Below are positions 1 to 7,600 of a DNA stretch of 64,000 bases, piece after piece. Below the pieces are notes generated by a model. It saw only the letters and a program-made list of their open reading frames with translations. It had not been told where the DNA came from and searched no databases. Origin of the DNA: FEN-1297 sp963710735 (GTDB lineage: Bacteria; Bacteroidota; Ignavibacteria; Ignavibacteriales; Ignavibacteriaceae). Each line of letters begins with the position of its first letter. The first letter of the stretch is position 1. Both the position numbers and the translations under genes were made by a program. The DNA lies in assembly GCA_963710735.1 (NCBI GenBank), contig CAVQBN010000024.1, positions 1 to 64,000 of the forward strand, read 5' to 3'.

Positions 1-146
1 AGGCTGTATTAGAATTAAAATAAAGTTTCTCACAGGGAAAAGAATCATTTAAAATATTGTCGCTAAATCGTGTATGTAATCAGTCATATTTCAGTAAGAA
101 TAAAGATGGTTTAATATTATACGTTCAATAAATTTAATTTTTATAA

Positions 147-218
147 TATACATTCGTCTATTGGTTAGGACGCTGTTTACTCAGAGCAGAGAAGGTGGTT
201 CAATTCCATCATGCACCA
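147..218 (+). pseudogene. Degenerate tRNA-Glu-like sequence (tRNA remnant)
   Basis: A D-arm of the tRNA-Glu type (GTCTATTGGTTAGGAC), a 5-bp anticodon stem CTGTT/AGCAG with a 7-base loop whose middle reads CTC (Glu), a short variable region and a T-arm GGTGG-TTCAATT-CCATC follow each other with correct spacing. The acceptor 3' strand ATGCACC plus discriminator A is present. Its 5' partner TATACAT pairs at only about four of seven positions, and base 33 is A instead of the universal U. The sequence lies inside the first integron cassette, just upstream of the esterase gene. It may be a dead tRNA, a tRNA-like regulatory leader or an old integration scar. Confidence 0.45.
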
Positions 219-240
219 CAAAATAAAAAAGGATATTATC

Positions 241-2091
241 ATGTTAAAGAAAAGCGCGTTTGTTTTCCTAATTAGTATTACAGTATTATTAGGATTTAAA
301 CTTTTAAAAAGTAACGGGGCTAATAATGGAAGCAATAATACATTCCTAAATCTAAATTTTGAAGATTCTAACTCTAACGGACATCCGACAGACTGGTACG
401 CCGGCGGTAAAGGGTATAAAGCTGTAGTAGATACCAATATTTTTTATTCGGGTCATAAGAGTCTTAAATTATTTAAAATTTCCGAAGGACGTTTTGGCGT
501 AGGCACATCAACCTTTCCGGTTAATGCGGCTAAGGGAAAGCGTATAACTTTTACGGGATATATAAAAACCAAAGATGTTAAATACGGATACGCTGGGCTT
601 TGGTGGAGAGTAGACGGAAAAAATAGGATGGCATTAGACTTTGATAATATGTCTAATAGAGGCGTAACAGGTACAACAAATTGGAAGAAATATAAAATTG
701 AAATTGACGTTGATAAAAATGCTACAAATATAAACTTTGGAGTGTTGTTAACCGGCGATGGCACAGCATGGTTTGATGACTTAAATATTAAGGTAAATGG
801 AGAACTTTATAAACAAGAAGCCCTTAAAAAATTTATCCCTAATAAGTCCGAGTTAGACTGGATTAAAAAACATGCAATCACATTCGATACATCATTATCT
901 GATAATGAATCCGGCAACCTAAAAGGGCTTGCAAAAATAATCGGCGGCGCAAGGATAATTGCACTGGGTGAAGGCACACATGGAACAAGCCAGTTCTTTA
1001 ACACTAAAGACCAGATAGTAAGGTTCGCAGCTGAAAAATATAAAAACATCGTGTTTGCAATGGAAGCAAATATGCCTGAAGCTAAACGTGTTAACGATTA
1101 TATAACTTATGGTAAAGGTAATCCGAAAACGGCACTTGCAGGTTTGTATTTTTGGACATGGAACACCCAAGAAGTCCTTAATATGATAGAATGGATGAGA
1201 AAATATAATGAATCCGGCAAGGGGAAAATTGAATTCTGGGGGTTTGACTTGCAGACACCAACCGTTGCCACGCAAAACGTAGAAAACTTTATTCATAAAT
1301 ATGATGCAAGATTTTCCGATTCTGTGTCTTTTTATTACCGGGATATCTCAAATATCGCAATCGCTATTTACCATGCAGATTATCAGGATAAAATTTCTTA
1401 TGCTACAACCTGGTATCAATCTTCTAGTAATGTATTGGACCACTTGATTAGAAATCGAAAGAAATATTTACAATTAGATGATTCAATTAATGTAGATTGG
1501 ATAATACAAAATGCCAGGATAGTCGAACAAGGCGCTGAAATTCATATACCTGGTAAAAGATCCCGTGATGAAGAAATGGCATTAAATGCAGAATGGATTA
1601 TTAGTCATTCCCCTAAAAATGCAAAAATAGTTTTGTGGGCTCATAATTTTCATATTAGCAAAGCTGGAAGTTCTATGGGCAGTTATTTAAACAAAGTATA
1701 TGGAAACGAGATGATTAATTTTGGGTTTGCATTTTATTCGGGTAAATATAATGCGGTCGGAGATTCCGGGCTTGGTGCTTATTCTACTTCATTGCCTAAA
1801 CCAGGCAGTATAGAATGGGTACTGCATAAAACGGGCATTGAAAGGATGATTTTGGATATAAGAAATATATCGGGTAATTCTAATTCAAGCTGGTTAAATC
1901 AAACTCTTAACTTCCGCTCTATAGGCGCAATGGCAATGGATTATGCTTTTTATCCAACGGTAATTACTAAAGAATTCGATGTATTAATATATTTTGATAA
2001 AACTACACCATCGCATTTGTTGGTAAACTATAGCAAGTATTTCAAAGATAAAAATAATGGTTTGCATTCTCCCAATACGAACAAAAAATAA
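241..2091 (+). CDS. Secreted erythromycin-esterase family protein with N-terminal carbohydrate-binding-like domain
   Basis: A 616-residue protein starting at the ATG after an AAGG motif (about 230-233). The in-frame ATG at 211 lies inside the tRNA-like sequence and is less likely. Residues 1-25 form a signal peptide or anchor, about 35-190 resemble a beta-sandwich binding module, and about 205-600 match the erythromycin esterase/succinoglycan-biosynthesis family. The LGEGTHG motif supplies the Glu and His (E244, H247) that correspond to the catalytic E-x-x-H of EreB-type enzymes, and WAHNFHI (H468, H471) gives a second His region. True Ere enzymes hydrolyse the macrolide lactone, but many homologues have other, unknown ester substrates, so macrolide resistance is not established. 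It is the only gene of the first cassette. Confidence 0.85.
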   Translation: MLKKSAFVFLISITVLLGFKLLKSNGANNGSNNTFLNLNFEDSNSNGHPTDWYAGGKGYKAVVDTNIFYSGHKSLKLFKISEGRFGVGTSTFPVNAAKGKRITFTGYIKTKDVKYGYAGLWWRVDGKNRMALDFDNMSNRGVTGTTNWKKYKIEIDVDKNATNINFGVLLTGDGTAWFDDLNIKVNGELYKQEALKKFIPNKSELDWIKKHAITFDTSLSDNESGNLKGLAKIIGGARIIALGEGTHGTSQFFNTKDQIVRFAAEKYKNIVFAMEANMPEAKRVNDYITYGKGNPKTALAGLYFWTWNTQEVLNMIEWMRKYNESGKGKIEFWGFDLQTPTVATQNVENFIHKYDARFSDSVSFYYRDISNIAIAIYHADYQDKISYATTWYQSSSNVLDHLIRNRKKYLQLDDSINVDWIIQNARIVEQGAEIHIPGKRSRDEEMALNAEWIISHSPKNAKIVLWAHNFHISKAGSSMGSYLNKVYGNEMINFGFAFYSGKYNAVGDSGLGAYSTSLPKPGSIEWVLHKTGIERMILDIRNISGNSNSSWLNQTLNFRSIGAMAMDYAFYPTVITKEFDVLIYFDKTTPSHLLVNYSKYFKDKNNGLHSPNTNKK

Positions 2092-2169
2092 TTTGAATGA
2101 ATAATGAAATGCAAAAGCTAAAAGAATCATTTCAATAGTTGATTATAATAATTAATTCTAAAAAGGTCA

Positions 2170-2358
2170 GCCTAACCATGCGTTTGTACCCGACCGCGAT
2201 ATCGCGTTCGGCATTTCAAAGGTCTTCGGCAGAATTGCTCCGTTTCGGCGAACTTGTTCAAAGTTATCGGACCTTGCAATCACTTTTCAGATTATTGGCA
2301 GTTCAATTCTAATTGGCATTCTTGTTTTGGGCGGCGGGTAAAACGCGCCGCGTTATAC
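2170..2358 (+). repeat. attC recombination site 1
   Basis: The left core GCCTAAC (2170-2176) and right core GTTATAC (2352-2358) frame 189 bp with inverted arms: the left arm shares TAAC, GCGTTT, TACCCG and CCGC blocks with the reverse complement of the right arm, with a few unpaired bases as attC hairpins have. The right half is nearly identical to sites 3 and 4, including the block GGGCGGCGGGTAAAACGC. It separates the esterase cassette from the beta-propeller cassette. It is longer than the usual 60-140 bp. Confidence 0.85.
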
Positions 2359-2381
2359 TTATATTAATCGAAGGTTTTATT

Positions 2382-4508
2382 ATGAAACAGTTTCTAACAT
2401 TTTTAGTTATTTTTTCTAAGTTAATATTTGCACAATGGGAATGGTATTCTCCTCAATTAACAGATAATTTTTTAAGCGGAATGGCTTTTATTAATAAATC
2501 AACTGGATTTATTGTTGGAGATAATGGTATTATTCTTAAATCTACTGATAGCGGTAACAATTGGGAAATTATAAATATTAATTCATCTGATTGGTTTACT
2601 TCTATTGCATTTACTAGTGAAAATACCGGATATTTAACATCTCTGAATGGAGATTTATTTAAGACTTCTGACGCTGGTAAAAACTGGAATCTAATACATC
2701 ATTTTAATTATTCTATCGATAAAATCATTTTCCCAAATGACAAAAAAGGATTTATGGTAGGCTATAACTTTGCAGCATATTCCAATGATAAAGGGAATAC
2801 ATGGTCAAAATTTAACTGGACAAATCAAAACATTTATTATAAAAGTATTTATTTTAAAGATAAAAATAATGGATGGATTGATAATAGTAATGGCTGGCAG
2901 ATTAAAACCATCGACGGAGGTGATACATGGATCGTTGATAGTTCTACGAACACTCCTCAAGTTAATTTCGCAATCGGAGCAAAATATTATTCCTTATTAT
3001 TTGATGGAAATATTGCAATTTCCTATAACGGGGGACTAAATTGGGATACTGTAAATGTCGTCGAGACATATTATGATTTTAACTCGATTTATTTTTCAGA
3101 CAGCCTTAATGGGATAATATGTTCAAAATATTTAAAAGCCTATATAACAAATAACGGTGGTAGAACATGGGCTGCTCTGTATGATGCAAATAATATCAGA
3201 ATAAACGGCGAAACAATGACTCATTATAATAATAATGTTTGGATTGCAGGTAATTATTTTTTCGTTTTCAAATCATCAGATTATGGAAAGACATGGAATT
3301 ATAATAAGACAAAAAAATATCTGGAGCTTTATAATTATTCTTTTAATAATATTTCGATGATAAACGGGAGCACTATATACGTTTCGGGAAATTATCTTTA
3401 TTGGGATGGTGCTAATTTATATAAGTCTGAAATTATAAAAACAACCGACGGAGGGAAAACATGGGAGCAAGTATTTTTTAGTGACAAATTTAAATTAAAT
3501 GCTATTAGCTTTAAAAGCCGACTTAACGGTGTTTGTGCTGGCGAAAGTGGGAGAGTGTTTGTTACCACAGATGGTGGAAATAGTTGGTCCGAAAATGATT
3601 TAAATTCTAAGGATGAAATTAAGGACATATATCTAACAGATAATAATACAATTTGGGTAGTAGCAAACGGAATATATAAAAAGGGACCAAATGATGATTT
3701 ATGGAAAAAAGTATCGGATGAGGGAAATGGTAGTAAAATTAAATTTGTTAATAATAATATAGGGTGGTACACAAAAAATATAATGCAATACATCGGTGAC
3801 AAAGACATTTATTACTATGGTGCTATATATAAAACAACAAATAGCGGAATTTCGTGGGAAAAATCTTTTGATATAGATAAAAACATAACTGATTTTTCGA
3901 CTTATTCTGATAATCATATTATAATTTCATGCGGAAACATTTATGCATCCAGTGATGGAGGCGATAAATGGATTAAACTAAATATGCCAACGGATGAAAC
4001 TTCTATAAATAAGATATCATTTGTAAACGACTCTGTCATGTATTGTGTGGGAAAAAGTATTTATAAATCCACAAACAGAGGGATAAATTGGGAAAAAGAA
4101 CAAATGAAATATAACTCTAATATATCCGATATTAGATTTGTAAATGATTCTTCTGGATTAGCCGTAGGAGATTATGGGAAAATCATTAAATACGGTAGAT
4201 ATAAAGTTGTAAGTACGATAAAAAATGATTATCCATACCTACCCAAAAATTATGCACTTTACCAGAACTATCCAAATCCTTTTAATCCTAGCACAATAAT
4301 AAGGTATTCAATTCCCAAAACATGTTATGTCTTGCTAAAAGTTTATAATATCCTTGGTAAGGAAGTTGCAACTTTAGTAAATCAAGAAAAGACAACCGGA
4401 AATTATGAAATTAATTTTTATGCTAATAATCTTTCAAGTGGAGTTTATTTTTATAGAATTCAAGCTGGGAATTTCACCGATACAAAAAAGTTTGTTTTAT
4501 TAAGATAG
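2382..4508 (+). CDS. T9SS-exported BNR/Ycf48-like beta-propeller protein
   Basis: A 708-residue protein read from the ATG at 2382, which gives a clean signal peptide ending near IFAQ. An upstream in-frame start at 2313 would lie in attC1. The body carries about a dozen Asp-box-like turns of the form G-x-[TNSK]-W (GNNWEI, GKNWNL, GDTWIV, GKTWEQ and so on), typical of BNR or Ycf48-like beta-propellers. Residues about 620-708 form a type IX secretion sorting domain (YQNYPNPFNPSTIIRYSIP, then a beta-rich end with FVLLR). The protein is expected to cross the outer membrane by T9SS and be anchored at or released from the surface. No catalytic site is recognised. It fills one integron cassette. Confidence 0.85.
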   Translation: MKQFLTFLVIFSKLIFAQWEWYSPQLTDNFLSGMAFINKSTGFIVGDNGIILKSTDSGNNWEIININSSDWFTSIAFTSENTGYLTSLNGDLFKTSDAGKNWNLIHHFNYSIDKIIFPNDKKGFMVGYNFAAYSNDKGNTWSKFNWTNQNIYYKSIYFKDKNNGWIDNSNGWQIKTIDGGDTWIVDSSTNTPQVNFAIGAKYYSLLFDGNIAISYNGGLNWDTVNVVETYYDFNSIYFSDSLNGIICSKYLKAYITNNGGRTWAALYDANNIRINGETMTHYNNNVWIAGNYFFVFKSSDYGKTWNYNKTKKYLELYNYSFNNISMINGSTIYVSGNYLYWDGANLYKSEIIKTTDGGKTWEQVFFSDKFKLNAISFKSRLNGVCAGESGRVFVTTDGGNSWSENDLNSKDEIKDIYLTDNNTIWVVANGIYKKGPNDDLWKKVSDEGNGSKIKFVNNNIGWYTKNIMQYIGDKDIYYYGAIYKTTNSGISWEKSFDIDKNITDFSTYSDNHIIISCGNIYASSDGGDKWIKLNMPTDETSINKISFVNDSVMYCVGKSIYKSTNRGINWEKEQMKYNSNISDIRFVNDSSGLAVGDYGKIIKYGRYKVVSTIKNDYPYLPKNYALYQNYPNPFNPSTIIRYSIPKTCYVLLKVYNILGKEVATLVNQEKTTGNYEINFYANNLSSGVYFYRIQAGNFTDTKKFVLLR

Positions 4509-4515
4509 CGTTAAA

Positions 4516-4740
4516 GTATAACCAACCAATCAACCCGACCGCATACTCGCACTCGGCGAATTTGGGATTTTTAAGTTGGTCGTTCCGTTTCGGCTAACTT
4601 GTTCAACGCGGTCGTACAATATTAATAATCTTGCAAACCGTGCTTGTAAAAAAATTAAGTATGGTTTGCGTATTCATTCGCATTGCGTAAATAGCTTAGC
4701 CGTTTATTATGGGCGGCGGGTTATTGGTAAGCCGTTATAC
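4516..4740 (+). repeat. attC recombination site 2 (divergent, longest)
   Basis: The left core GTATAAC (4516-4522) and right core GTTATAC (4734-4740) are complementary. The left arm ACCAATCAACCCGACCGC pairs closely with the reverse complement of the right arm (ACCAATAACCCGCCGC). The 225-bp site keeps GGGCGGCGGG, but its central 120 bases differ from sites 1, 3 and 4. An open 84-codon frame across it is incidental. Confidence 0.82.
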
Positions 4741-4839
4741 CGTTACGGGAAGAGAAATACAGAAAATCATATCGATGTACTATTGAAATATAAAAATATT
4801 ATCGATATATTAACTCGTAAAACAAGATAGGTGTATAAA

Positions 4840-5046
4840 ATGACAACTGTAACGGTTTCTCCTAAATATCAGGTGGTAATACCAAAAGAAATTCGTGAAG
4901 AATTAAAATTAAAACCTGGACAAAAATTACAAATTATTCAACTAGGCGATAGAATAGAATTCCTTCTTCTTAAGGACATTAAGAATGCCAGAGGATTCTT
5001 AAAAGGAATCAATACTGACATTGAGAGAGAAGGGGACAGATTATGA
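4840..5046 (+). CDS. AbrB/MazE-type antitoxin (VapB-like)
   Basis: A 68-residue SpoVT/AbrB-fold protein. The swapped-hairpin DNA-binding domain is seen in residues 1-45 (VTVSPKYQVVIPKEIREEL, KPGQKL), followed by a short tail that would wrap the toxin. The ATG at 4840 is preferred over the GTG at 4831 because ATAGGTG gives it a suitable ribosome-binding site. It overlaps the next gene by 4 bp (ATGA), a sign of translational coupling. Such antitoxins neutralise the paired PIN nuclease and repress their own promoter. The pair occupies one integron cassette, where TA modules are thought to stabilise arrays. Confidence 0.88.
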   Translation: MTTVTVSPKYQVVIPKEIREELKLKPGQKLQIIQLGDRIEFLLLKDIKNARGFLKGINTDIEREGDRL

Positions 5047-5414
5047 ATTTAGTAGATTCCTCGGGTTGGTTAGAATATCTTTCAGACGGTAAAAATGCAA
5101 AACTATTTGCTCCTGCAATTGAAAAAACTGAAGAACTTATAGTTTCCACTATAAATATCTACGAAATATATAAAAAGATTTTGTTGGAACGAGATGAAAG
5201 TAGTGCAATTCAAGTTGTTGGATTAATGCAACAAGCAAAAGTAATAGAAGTAAGTTCAACAATATCAATACAAGCAGCTAAATTAAGCTACGAACGGAAA
5301 ATACCAATGGCAGATAGTCTGATATATACAACTGCAAAACAGAATAATGCAATAGTATGGACACAAGATATTGATTTTAAAGAATTGGATGACGTAAAAT
5401 ATTTTAAGAAATAA
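5043..5414 (+). CDS. PIN-domain ribonuclease toxin (VapC-like)
   Basis: A 123-residue protein covering a complete PIN domain. The acidic Mg2+ site is visible: D5 in LVDSSGW, E41 in INIYEIYK, D91 in MADSLIY and D109/D111 in TQDIDF. VapC toxins are endoribonucleases that cleave tRNA or rRNA when free of antitoxin; the specific target cannot be told from sequence. It is coupled to the upstream AbrB-type antitoxin by a 4-bp overlap. All catalytic residues are present, so the toxin should be active. Confidence 0.9.
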   Translation: MNLVDSSGWLEYLSDGKNAKLFAPAIEKTEELIVSTINIYEIYKKILLERDESSAIQVVGLMQQAKVIEVSSTISIQAAKLSYERKIPMADSLIYTTAKQNNAIVWTQDIDFKELDDVKYFKK

Positions 5415-5439
5415 AGGTATCCGTAGAATCAAAGAAACG

Positions 5440-5625
5440 GTATAACAAATCATTTCAAGCCCACCGCATTAACGTGTTCAGTAAATTTATGTTCTTAGGA
5501 GTTTGTGCTCCGCTTTGTCGTAATTGTTAAAAGTTATCGGACCTTGCAATCACTTTTTAGATTATCGGCAGATCAATTCTAATTGGCGTTTCTGTTTTGG
5601 GCGGCGGGTAAAACGCAAGTTGGGT
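5440..5625 (+). repeat. attC recombination site 3
   Basis: The left core GTATAAC (5440-5446) mirrors the start of its cassette (GTTATACCGT at 4734; ACGGTATAAC here, 10 bp). The right core is GTTGGGT (5619-5625), a strict GTTRRRY match. The last 100 bases, with the TTATCGGACCTTGCAATC and GGGCGGCGGGTAAAACGC blocks, are almost the same as in sites 1 and 4. The length is 186 bp. Confidence 0.85.
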
Positions 5626-5701
5626 GCTCAGAGAAGAGAATTGCAAAAGTCGAAATAAAGGTATAAATTAAGTCCCTAATTAAGACAATATGAGGAGAGA
5701 A

Positions 5702-5986
5702 ATGAAAGACATATCTATATCAAGTGATATAATCCCGGTAGGCCAATTTAAAGCAAGCCTAGCTAAATATTTGAAAGAAATCCAAGAGAACAATAATTCA
5801 TTGATAATAACTCAAAATGGGAAACCCGCTGGCGTTTTAATATCACCATCTGAATTTGATGATTTAAGAAACACAAAACTATTTATTGACTCCATATCCC
5901 GGGGTCTAAAAAATTCCGAAGATGGAGAAATATATACAACTTCACAGATAAGACAAGAATTGAAGAAGACCCGGGCAAAAAGATAA
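5702..5986 (+). CDS. Phd/YefM-type antitoxin
   Basis: A 94-residue protein. The ATG at 5702 is chosen because GAGGAGAG lies just upstream; the ATG at 5690 would overlap that ribosome-binding site. Residues 10-50 show the Phd/YefM fold (PVGQFKASLAKYL, SLIITQNGKPAGVLIS), and the C-terminal third is a charged tail that would bind the toxin. It ends 2 bp before the ParE/RelE-like toxin gene, forming a second TA pair in its own cassette. Confidence 0.87.
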   Translation: MKDISISSDIIPVGQFKASLAKYLKEIQENNNSLIITQNGKPAGVLISPSEFDDLRNTKLFIDSISRGLKNSEDGEIYTTSQIRQELKKTRAKR

Positions 5987-5988
5987 AT

Positions 5989-6294
5989 ATGAAATTATCT
6001 TGGACAAAAGAATCTTTGATCCGTCTTCATGAAATTGAAGAATATATCTCGCGAGATAATATTCAAAGTGCTATCAATTTTGTAGATAAATTAATCTCAG
6101 CCGCAGAAACAATTCCAAATAATCCAGAAAAGGGTAGGATAGTTCCAGAACTATCGATTGAGAAAATACGAGAAATAATATATAAGAAATATAGAATCGT
6201 ATATTTAATAAAAGACAAATCAGTTGAAATACTCACGATATTCGAAGGTCACCAATTATTAAGAAAAGATGAGTTGCTTAAATCATTAAGATAA
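5989..6294 (+). CDS. ParE/RelE-superfamily toxin
   Basis: A 101-residue protein with the ParE/RelE pattern: two N-terminal helices (TKESLIRLHEIEEYISR...AINFVDKLISA), the turn NPEKGR, and the strands IIYKKYRIVYLI and VEILTIFEG. ParE toxins poison DNA gyrase and RelE toxins cleave mRNA at the ribosome. The helical hairpin favours ParE, but the activity is not proven. It follows the Phd-like antitoxin by 2 bp. Its stop is immediately followed by the complementary cassette end GAGCACCCAAC. Confidence 0.87.
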   Translation: MKLSWTKESLIRLHEIEEYISRDNIQSAINFVDKLISAAETIPNNPEKGRIVPELSIEKIREIIYKKYRIVYLIKDKSVEILTIFEGHQLLRKDELLKSLR

Positions 6295-6303
6295 ACAGAG
6301 AGC

Positions 6304-6492
6304 ACCCAACAATGCATTACTACCCGACTGCGTAATCGCGTTCGGCAAATCAAAAATATTTGGTAGATTTACTCCGTTTCGGCGAAGTTGTTAAAAGTTG
6401 CCGGATCTAGCATTCACTTTTCAGATTATTTGCAGATCAATTCTAATTGGCGTTTCTGTTTTGGGCGGCGGGTAAAACGCGCCGCGTTAGGC
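6304..6492 (+). repeat. attC recombination site 4
   Basis: The left core ACCCAAC (6304-6310) and right core GTTAGGC (6486-6492) both match the attC consensus exactly. GAGCACCCAAC here is the perfect 11-bp reverse complement of the cassette start GTTGGGTGCTC at 5619. The left arm TACCCGACTGC pairs with the right arm GGCGGCGGGTA. The length is 189 bp; the right half matches sites 1 and 3. Confidence 0.87.
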
Positions 6493-6514
6493 ATATAAAA
6501 AAAAGGACCATATT

Positions 6515-7384
6515 ATGGTTGCAAGTATTCAAAAAGAAAAAGCCGAACTGTTCTTGAAATATCATCATGACAAAGATATTCTGGTTCTGTTAAACTCTTG
6601 GGACGCCGGAAGTTCTAAATTAATAGAAGCAAGCGGTTATAAAGCAATCGCTACAACAAGTATGGGAATAGCTGCCTCTTTAGGGTATCCCGACTGCGAG
6701 GTAATAACATTATCAGAAATGATTCAAGCAATATCGGGAATCGTAAATGCAGTACAAGTTCCGGTAACTGTGGATATAGAATCCGGATATGGAAATAATT
6801 TAAATGAAATAATTGATTCTGTTAAAAAGATAATTGCAACAGGAATTGTTGGAATAAACATTGAAGACAGTATTGATTTAAATCCAATATTAATTGACGA
6901 GATGGAATTTTGTGAGAGAATTTCAGCCATTCGTGCATTATCAGATTCACTGGGCTTTCATTTAGTAATAAATGCAAGAACGGATTCATTTTATACTTCG
7001 TCAGGTTCGCCACGAGAAAAATTATCTGAATCAATTAAGCGCGGCAATAAATACCGGGAAGCCGGTGCCGACTGCATATTTGTACAACCTGTTTGGGAAA
7101 AAGAAACGATTTCAACATTGGTTAAGGAAATTAATGCCCCGATTAATATTCTTTCAAACCCCACGATTGGGGCAGGACAGTCCCTATCCATAAGTGAACT
7201 GCAGAATTTAGGTGTCGCACGCGTAAGTCTTGGTTCAAGTTTGATGAAAGCTACTTTAGCTTTAATTAAAAAAGTTGCTGACGAACTGTCTGAAAAAGGG
7301 ACTTACAATATTTTATTAGATTCCTTAACACCTCTTCCCGACGCTGTAATGGCCTATAAAATGGCAATAGGGTTGAATAATTGA
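6515..7384 (+). CDS. Isocitrate lyase/PEP mutase superfamily enzyme
   Basis: A 289-residue (beta/alpha)8 enzyme with AAGGA about 7 bp before the ATG. Family marks are NSWDAGSSKLIEASGYKAIATTS near the N-terminus, the Mg2+-binding strand VTVDIESGYG (D87, E89) and NIEDS around residue 117. It lacks the KKCGH catalytic loop of isocitrate lyase, so it is more like the PEP mutase, oxaloacetate hydrolase or carboxyvinyl-phosphonate branch, whose members make or break C-C or P-C bonds in small oxoacids. The substrate is unknown. It is the only gene of its cassette, and its opening core (GTTAGGC) does not match its closing core (TTATAAC). Confidence 0.83.
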   Translation: MVASIQKEKAELFLKYHHDKDILVLLNSWDAGSSKLIEASGYKAIATTSMGIAASLGYPDCEVITLSEMIQAISGIVNAVQVPVTVDIESGYGNNLNEIIDSVKKIIATGIVGINIEDSIDLNPILIDEMEFCERISAIRALSDSLGFHLVINARTDSFYTSSGSPREKLSESIKRGNKYREAGADCIFVQPVWEKETISTLVKEINAPINILSNPTIGAGQSLSISELQNLGVARVSLGSSLMKATLALIKKVADELSEKGTYNILLDSLTPLPDAVMAYKMAIGLNN

Positions 7385-7440
7385 ACTACTCATAGCCAAG
7401 ACGTTGAGAGATGGGAAAAATAAAACAAATTTAAAAGCTC

Positions 7441-7565
7441 TTATAACAAATGCTTCAACTGGATTGTGAGAGTCAAGCAACAATCCGGGGCTGCCAAATT
7501 ATTGGTTTTGTCTTTCTAATCGGCTTCCAGTTTTTGGATGTCGGTTATTTGAAATGCAGTTATGT
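7441..7565 (+). repeat. attC recombination site 5 (short, different subfamily)
   Basis: The left core TTATAAC (first base off consensus) and right core GTTATGT frame 125 bp. Arms AACAAATGCTTCAA and the reverse complement of TTTGAAATGCAGTT are related, and inner CTGG/CCAG blocks can pair. It lacks the GGGCGGCGGG block of sites 1-4 and looks more like the short Vibrio-type repeats. The right core is supported by the next site, whose left core ACACATAAC is complementary to GTTATGTGT here. Confidence 0.68.
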
Positions 7566-7600
7566 GTTCAATATAAAAATATTACTTAAGGAATGTGTTA

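Noticed and set aside
241..2091. Macrolide-resistance gene
   Set aside because: Family membership and the E-x-x-H motif are clear, but most homologues are not shown to act on macrolides.
4576..4830. 84-codon open frame
   Set aside because: It lies across attC site 2 and its translation has no family features; the region is explained by the inverted-repeat site.
6515..7384. Isocitrate lyase of the glyoxylate shunt
   Set aside because: The KKCGH catalytic motif is missing and the protein is short; only superfamily membership is supported.
7544..7550. GTTATTT as the right core of attC5
   Set aside because: The next attC's left core (ACACATAAC) matches GTTATGTGT at 7559, so the later GTT is the boundary.
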